NCBI GenBank assembly: GCA_023159155.1
Contig: JAJNNX010000021.1
Location: forward strand, 186,001 to 250,000
Direction: 5' to 3'
From: Ustulina deusta
Taxonomy: Eukaryota > Ascomycota > Sordariomycetes > Xylariales > Xylariaceae
DNA length: 64,000 nt
Shown: one piece after another, positions 58,770-64,000 of the stretch
How the letters are laid out: every line of letters starts with the position of its first letter
Numbering within the stretch: position 1 is the stretch's first letter
Program-made: the position numbers and the translations under genes
The notes under the pieces: generated by a model
Told to the model about the DNA's origin: nothing
Database searches by the model: none
Seen by the model: only the letters and a program-made list of their open reading frames with translations

Positions 58770-61230
58770 AAAACTAAAATTATTATATATAGATTTTATA
58801 GATATATTAACTAAAACAAACCAAATTATAAAACATAATAGGTTAATTTAATAAATAGTTATTAAAAATAATTTTATTAAAATAACTTAAATATACCTTA
58901 TAAAATTAATTTTAGAATTTCTAAAATTGTTTTAAACTTTTTTTAACTAAAAAAAAACAACTAAAACAAAAATACTATACTATTATTCTAAATTAAAAAC
59001 CTATATTTATAAAAAATATTTTTAAAGTACTATATTATAATAAAAATATAGCGCTATATTTTTTAGCTACTAATTAATATTAATAAAATAATATTATTAA
59101 AAAAGCTATAAAAATATTAAAAAATATTATTTAATAACTATTAATAATAGCTACTTTATTTAGTATTAATCCCTACTATTAGCTAGTACTAATCTATACT
59201 ACTATATATTTAAAAAATTATATTTAATTAATAAACTAAAAAAAAAATACTTTATAAAATATAATATAGTATTCTACTAGACCTAATATACTTTCGAACC
59301 GTTAAAAGTCCAAGCTTTTATTTTTAATAAAAAAATAAAATTTTATATTATATTAAAATACTAAAAAAAAGCACTATAAATTACTTTATTTTTTTCAACT
59401 CTAATTAAATAATTTATATAAAGAATATTAAGTTTAAAAAACGTTAAATTTATATTTTTATTAAAAACTAGTTTTTTATATATAAAATAGCATACCTTGC
59501 TTTAAATGCTAGTAAAACAACTATAATAATAAAAACTAAAAGTATTATTAAACAAAAAACTAATATTAAATATATTAAATTTTTAATTTTTAATAAACTA
59601 AAAAATAATATAAATAATATAACTAATAAAAATACTAAATTATTTATTTTACAAAAAAGTGCTTTTTTATATACCTAAAAATATATATATAAATATATAT
59701 TTAAAAAATTTCCAAAAAGTACTATATTACCCTAGTTTAATAGAACTATTTCTAATCAAAGGTTTTTTTTTATACTTAAACTAAATATTAGCTTTAAAAT
59801 AGTTAATAAAATAATTCTAAGCAAGATTCTTTTATATAAATTTTTAATAATTTTAATAATAAATTATTAATATTATAAAATTATATTATAATAATACTAT
59901 TTTAATTTATACTTTAAAATAAAATAACTTAAATAGCTTTAATTATTAGTATTAAACCTAGTATATAAAATAGTAATAAATCAAATTAATATTAACCTAT
60001 TTTAAATAATAATATTATTTATTAATATTATATATGTTTTTTTTTTAGTAAAAATAACTAAACTAAAAATAGTTAACTAAACTAAAAATAGTTAACTAAA
60101 CTAAAAATAGCGCTTATTGATATAACTAATATAAAAATATAAAAAATAAAAATAAATTACTAGTTAATAATAAAACTTAAATATTTTATAATTTTTTATT
60201 AAAATATAAAATATTATTTAAAAAATAAATATTTAAGCTAAAGCATAAACCAAATAGATTAATCGCTTCTTATAAAGCTTACTAAATAATTAAAAAGTTT
60301 AAACAAATAAAAAACTTTAATTATAATAAGATTTTTGCTTTAATAATTAAACTTATAAGCTATAAAACAATTTTTACTATTACTATAGCTTTTAATCTTA
60401 AGTTTAAATAAATAAATATTAAAACAATATTGTTTTATAAAAGAATAAATAAATAAATATATATTAAATAACTAACTGAATTTAAAAATAACACTAGTAA
60501 AGTATATAAATTATAAAAAGTTTTATATAGTTTAAAGCAAGCACCTAAAATCTAGTACAAAACTTTGGCTACTTTTTTAAAAAAACTTAGTTTTATTTCT
60601 TTAAATACTAATATTAAAATATTTATTAAAAAATATACCTATATTACTATTTATATAAATAACCTTTTAATTATTACTTTTTTTATAAAAAAAGTTAATA
60701 AATTTAATATAATAGATTTTAAACTTTGCTTATATTATTTAAAAATAACTATTAAAAAAACCAGCCTAATAAAGCAATCTATTTTAAGCAAAATACCTAT
60801 ATAAAAATTTTTTTTTTAATTTTTGATTTTTAAAAAACAAAACTTAAAAATATTTCTATAAAAACTAAAGCTTTTAAACTACTATTAATAAATTATATAT
60901 TTATACCTAAAAATAAAACCTAATATATAAATACTATAAAGTTATTAATATATATTATATTTAATATTTAATTTAATATTATATTTATTGTTTTTTTTAT
61001 AATGAATTTATAATAAAGCTTTATAAAGCTTATAGATTAATAATTAGTTATATTTTTAAATATTTAAAAAAAACTATAAATATAAAATTAATATATTATA
61101 AAAACCTTTAAAACTTAATTAGCTATACTAATATAAACTATACTAGTAACTAAAATACTTATAAATTTATTTTAAAATATATTTTTTATATTAATAGTAA
61201 AATATTTAGCTAAAATTGTAAATAATAAGC
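58770..61230 (+). pseudogene. Copia pol remnants: integrase, reverse transcriptase, RNase H
   Basis: Dead polyprotein fragments of the outer element. Integrase core: LLYIDFIDILTKTNQ near 58775-58820 (Asp of the DDE triad). Reverse transcriptase: LYSLKQAPKIWY near 60520-60560, then the open frame 60565-60804 with FLKKLSFISLNTNIKIF and YINNLLI, where the catalytic DD of YVDDLL has become NN, the expected result of G-to-A change. RNase H: YTNINYTSN and FYINSKIFS-stop-NCK near 61130-61220. Order and motifs identify Ty1/Copia. No part is functional. Confidence 0.8.
60063..60112 (+). repeat. 19-bp tandem repeat
   Basis: CTAAAAATAGTTAACTAAA occurs two and a half times in a row within the pol remnant. 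Confidence 0.85.
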
Positions 61231-62646
61231 TATTAAAAAACTATTTAATTAAAGCTATTACTAAAAAAACTAAACATTACTTAAAAAATAAGTATTATAA
61301 TTATTTATAAAAATAACTAAAAAATTATTAGTTTAATAAATAATTTTTTATATTATATTAATATTAAATATATAACTATTTAGCTTAAATTTGTTTATAA
61401 ATAATAAACTAATAGTAATATTAAACTTTAATATATTTTTATTAACTAATAAATAGCAAATAAATTAACTAAAGTACTACTAAAAAATAAATTTTTAGCT
61501 TTTTAAAATAAATAAAAATAAAAATAAGCAAAACTTTATATATTTAATAATATTATATTTTAAAAAGCTATAAAAATATTTATTTATATAAAACTTTTAA
61601 ATTTATTAATATTTATTACTATTTTTAACAAAACATTTTATATATTAGCAAAGCTATTTTATAACTAAAAATAATAAAACAATTATATAATTATTATTAT
61701 AAAAATTTTGACTTTATTAAAATAATTTTATTTATTAATATTAAATTATTAATTATTATACTATTTAACTTTATTATTATTATTTATTTTAAAATAATAT
61801 TAAATAAAAGTTTTTATTACTAACTATGAATATATTTAAAATTAATTAATAATTAATTAACTAAATATTTAAAATAAATATTTTTTAATTATTTAAAAAA
61901 AACTTTTTTTTTTAAAAATTAGTAATATAATATTTAATACTTATATCTAGAATATATTTAATATGTTTTATAACTACTAAAAAAATAACAAAAAAACTTA
62001 AATAAGTTTTTTTTATATTTTAACTAAACAACTAATAAAAAACTTATAAAAAAATATAAAATAATATATTTTTATTATAACAATAATAACTAATTTATTT
62101 AAAAATAAAACTATAATATTTTAAAACTATAATTTTATTTAAAATATAATAACTAGATTATGTACTAAAAATATTTTTTTAAATTTTATTTTAAAAAAAA
62201 TTTAAATACTTATAATATAATATAATACTAACAATATATTTAATAACTAAAACTTATATTTATTATATAACATATTATAAATTTATTAATAAATAATTAT
62301 AAAAAATTATTTTTATTTAACTAAATAATTTATATATTATTACTAACTAGCTTATATTTATTTATTTATTTTTTATAAAGGTTTTTTATAAGTTTAGCTA
62401 GTACTAAAAACTTTAAACAAAATAAAAAAAAATATTAAAAATATTAATAAGCTTTTAAAACTTTAATATATTAAAATCTTTTATAAAAAAAACCTATTAT
62501 AAATTATAAAAGAAAAAATCTAATAATATATTTAAAATTTTATAAAAATATTAAAATACTATATTTACTATTTATATTTATAAGTTATATTTTATATAAT
62601 TATATTAAACAACTAAAGCAACATATAAATTTAAAATAAATAAAAG

Positions 62647-62797
62647 TATTAAAATATAAAAATTAGGTACACTTTATCTTCTAATTATATATATTATTAG
62701 ATTCCCCCGGACCCCTTGGTCTTTAATTCTTCCTTCTGATTATCCTAAATCCACAAGACATTCTGCTCACTTGTATATATATCCACTTATCTTGACA
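62647..62797 (+). repeat. Right LTR of outer Copia element (151 bp)
   Basis: Same length as the left copy. Its start is AT-converted (TATTAAAATATAAAAATTAGG) while the end keeps TCCACTTATCTTGACA. It is preceded by a purine tract AAATAAATAAAAG, a likely polypurine tract. The MFS coding sequence starts immediately after it. Confidence 0.93.
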
Positions 62798-64000
62798 GAG
62801 ACCAAGAGCTATAATGATCTGGAAAATCACCCACTCAGCCTTGGAGGATTCTGCGTTGAGCACGGATGATAACCCCAGACCTAGGGCTAATAAAATATAC
62901 GCCGCCCCGTGAATTGGTTTGTAAGTTCCTGTTTTTGTCATCAAGATCCCTCCAACCGCAGCGGTTGGGATGAGAATGATGTTGAAAGGAAGCGTATCCA
63001 CGGCAGACTCAAGCGGGGATGCACCCTTCAATGCTTGGAAGTACAAGGGCAGGAAATAGACGACCCATTCTAGAAGCACGCCTGACAAGAAGCTGAGCGT
63101 GAATCCAACGGCTGATGTTCTGTTGGAGAACAGCTTGGGAGGAATAGTTGGTTCCTTGCACCATGGAGATAGCTGGTAGGCTTGAAACGCAGCCCAACCG
63201 ACTAATCCCAAGACAAGAGGCAAAATAACACGCCATGATGACCAGGGAAACGTGACGCCGCCCAGGAGCAAGCCCAGGAGGACGGCGGTGGTAGATGCTA
63301 TGAGGAGGGCATTACCAGGAACGTCGATGCGGATAAGATTCTGCTTCCAGGATCCGCTCCTAACATGGCGCATGTTCATGAAGAAAGCCATGGTAATTAG
63401 TGACAAGCCGGAGAAAGGTAAAGTGATGTAAAAGACCCAACGCCAGGTCACTGTCGTCAAGGCTCCGCCGATCAGCGGACCTAGAGTAGATCCCAAACCG
63501 CCGGCTGCAAGGATCGGACCTAGGTACTTGCCTCGCTCGCGCAGGGGAACTAAGTCACATACAACGACATCTAACAAGACGAAGATACCGCCGCAGCCGA
63601 CGCCCTGTATGGTGCGACCGGCAATGAGCATGGGGACGCCGTTTGCGCCACCAGCAATACCGCTACCAATCGCAAATAGTGCGACTACGACGAGCGATGG
63701 AATACGTCGTCCCAGGATATTGCTCAGTTGGCCAAATAACGGCTGTATCGCGGTGCTTGCGATGACATACGAATTGGCGATCCAGACATACTGGCTCCCG
63801 GCGTTGATTTCTCGGGTGATGGCCGGTAGAGCGGTGAAGACAATGGTGTTGTCAACCGAAGCGGCAAAGGTGATTAGGGCCAAAGAGAGATAGATGAGCC
63901 AAAAACGCCAGTCCGGTTGGAATGCCGGGGACGAGGTTGGAGTGGTGGTGCTGGGGCTCTCATCGCTATTACTACTGTTCACCTGGGGAGGAGCAGTAGT
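62798..64000 (-). pseudogene. MFS efflux transporter, 5' half (split; N terminus beyond window)
   Basis: N-terminal part of the pump whose C terminus is at 44693-45174. The frame is open to the window edge; the first in-window Met-like codon is GTG at 63982, so the true start or an upstream exon lies outside. DHA2/14-helix features: RFWLIYLSLALITFAASVDN, TIVFTALPAITREINAGSQY, FGQLSNILGRRIPSL (loop 2-3 motif A), IAGRTIQGVGCGGI, LVPLRERGKYLGP, GGALTTVTWRWVFYITLPFS, and later WVIFQIIIALGL, where the LTR cuts in. Read-through into the LTR would add about 22 unrelated residues and stop at 62723. Probably the exporter of the former NRPS-derived product. Confidence 0.9.

Larger units (their letters stand above)
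45175..62797 (+). mobile_element. Composite RIP-mutated Ty1/Copia retrotransposon with nested insertions (17,623 bp)
   Basis: Bounded by two 151-bp direct repeats (45175-45325 and 62647-62797) starting TGTTGG/TATTAA and ending ATA/ACA; differences between them are almost all C/T or G/A transitions. Flanks AAGAC (45170-45174) and GAGAC (62798-62802) form a 5-bp target duplication with one transition. The plus-strand pol order integrase, RT, RNase H (58.8, 60.6, 61.2 kb) is that of Copia. Without its guests (51167-56646 and about 46.0-51.1 kb) the outer element would be near 7 kb. Nearly all of it is A+T, with no functional frame. Confidence 0.9.

Overview
The window is nuclear DNA of a filamentous ascomycete (Pezizomycotina). 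Genes carry short introns (about 45-125 bp) with GTRNGT-type donors, CTRAC-like branch sites and YAG acceptors. The families are typical of such fungi: fungal rhodopsin-domain membrane protein, BBE-type FAD oxidases, NRPS, UbiA prenyltransferase, GH78. One 17.6-kb block has been reduced to almost pure A+T by C-to-T/G-to-A changes, the signature of repeat-induced point mutation (RIP). I saw no tRNA, rRNA or CRISPR. Gene models were spliced by eye, so exon ends are inferences from sequence.

Left part (1-31 kb), mostly intact genes with relics: the 3' end of an aldehyde dehydrogenase; an APH-fold kinase; a three-exon SNU13/15.5K-like protein; a frameshifted small gene; a group of redox and prenyl-transfer genes (BBE oxidase 1, UbiA prenyltransferase, BBE oxidase 2, FAD monooxygenase, 8.4-17.8 kb); a rhodopsin-domain membrane protein, followed by a decayed relative and a decayed BBE oxidase copy; then a five-exon GH78 alpha-L-rhamnosidase, an adaptin-binding p34/Irc6-type protein, a cupin and a coactosin-like actin-binding protein.

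Middle (31-45 kb): a small two-exon gene of unknown function, a nine-exon eIF2-gamma gene, then a graveyard of a secondary-metabolite locus: a degenerate NRPS (C-A-T-C order still readable), a truncated and an intact thioredoxin-reductase-like FAD disulfide oxidoreductase (CxxC present), a broken methyltransferase, and an MFS efflux pump.

Right part (45-64 kb): the MFS gene is cut in two by a nested retrotransposon. The outer element is Ty1/Copia, with 151-bp LTRs at 45175-45325 and 62647-62797, a probable half-tRNA-iMet primer site and a near-perfect 5-bp target duplication. At least one further LTR element (51167-56646) and probably a third, oppositely oriented one (about 46.0-51.1 kb) lie inside it. 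A 266-bp GC-balanced island at 47.8-48.05 kb is the only part that looks untouched by RIP. Removing the insertion and one target copy brings the two MFS halves together in frame.

Two functional themes stand out. First, prenyltransferase + BBE oxidases + FAD monooxygenase could form a backbone-less prenylated-metabolite pathway. Second, NRPS + disulfide oxidoreductase + methyltransferase + MFS resembles the content of disulfide-type peptide clusters, but here the backbone, methyltransferase and exporter are all dead, leaving one intact oxidoreductase.
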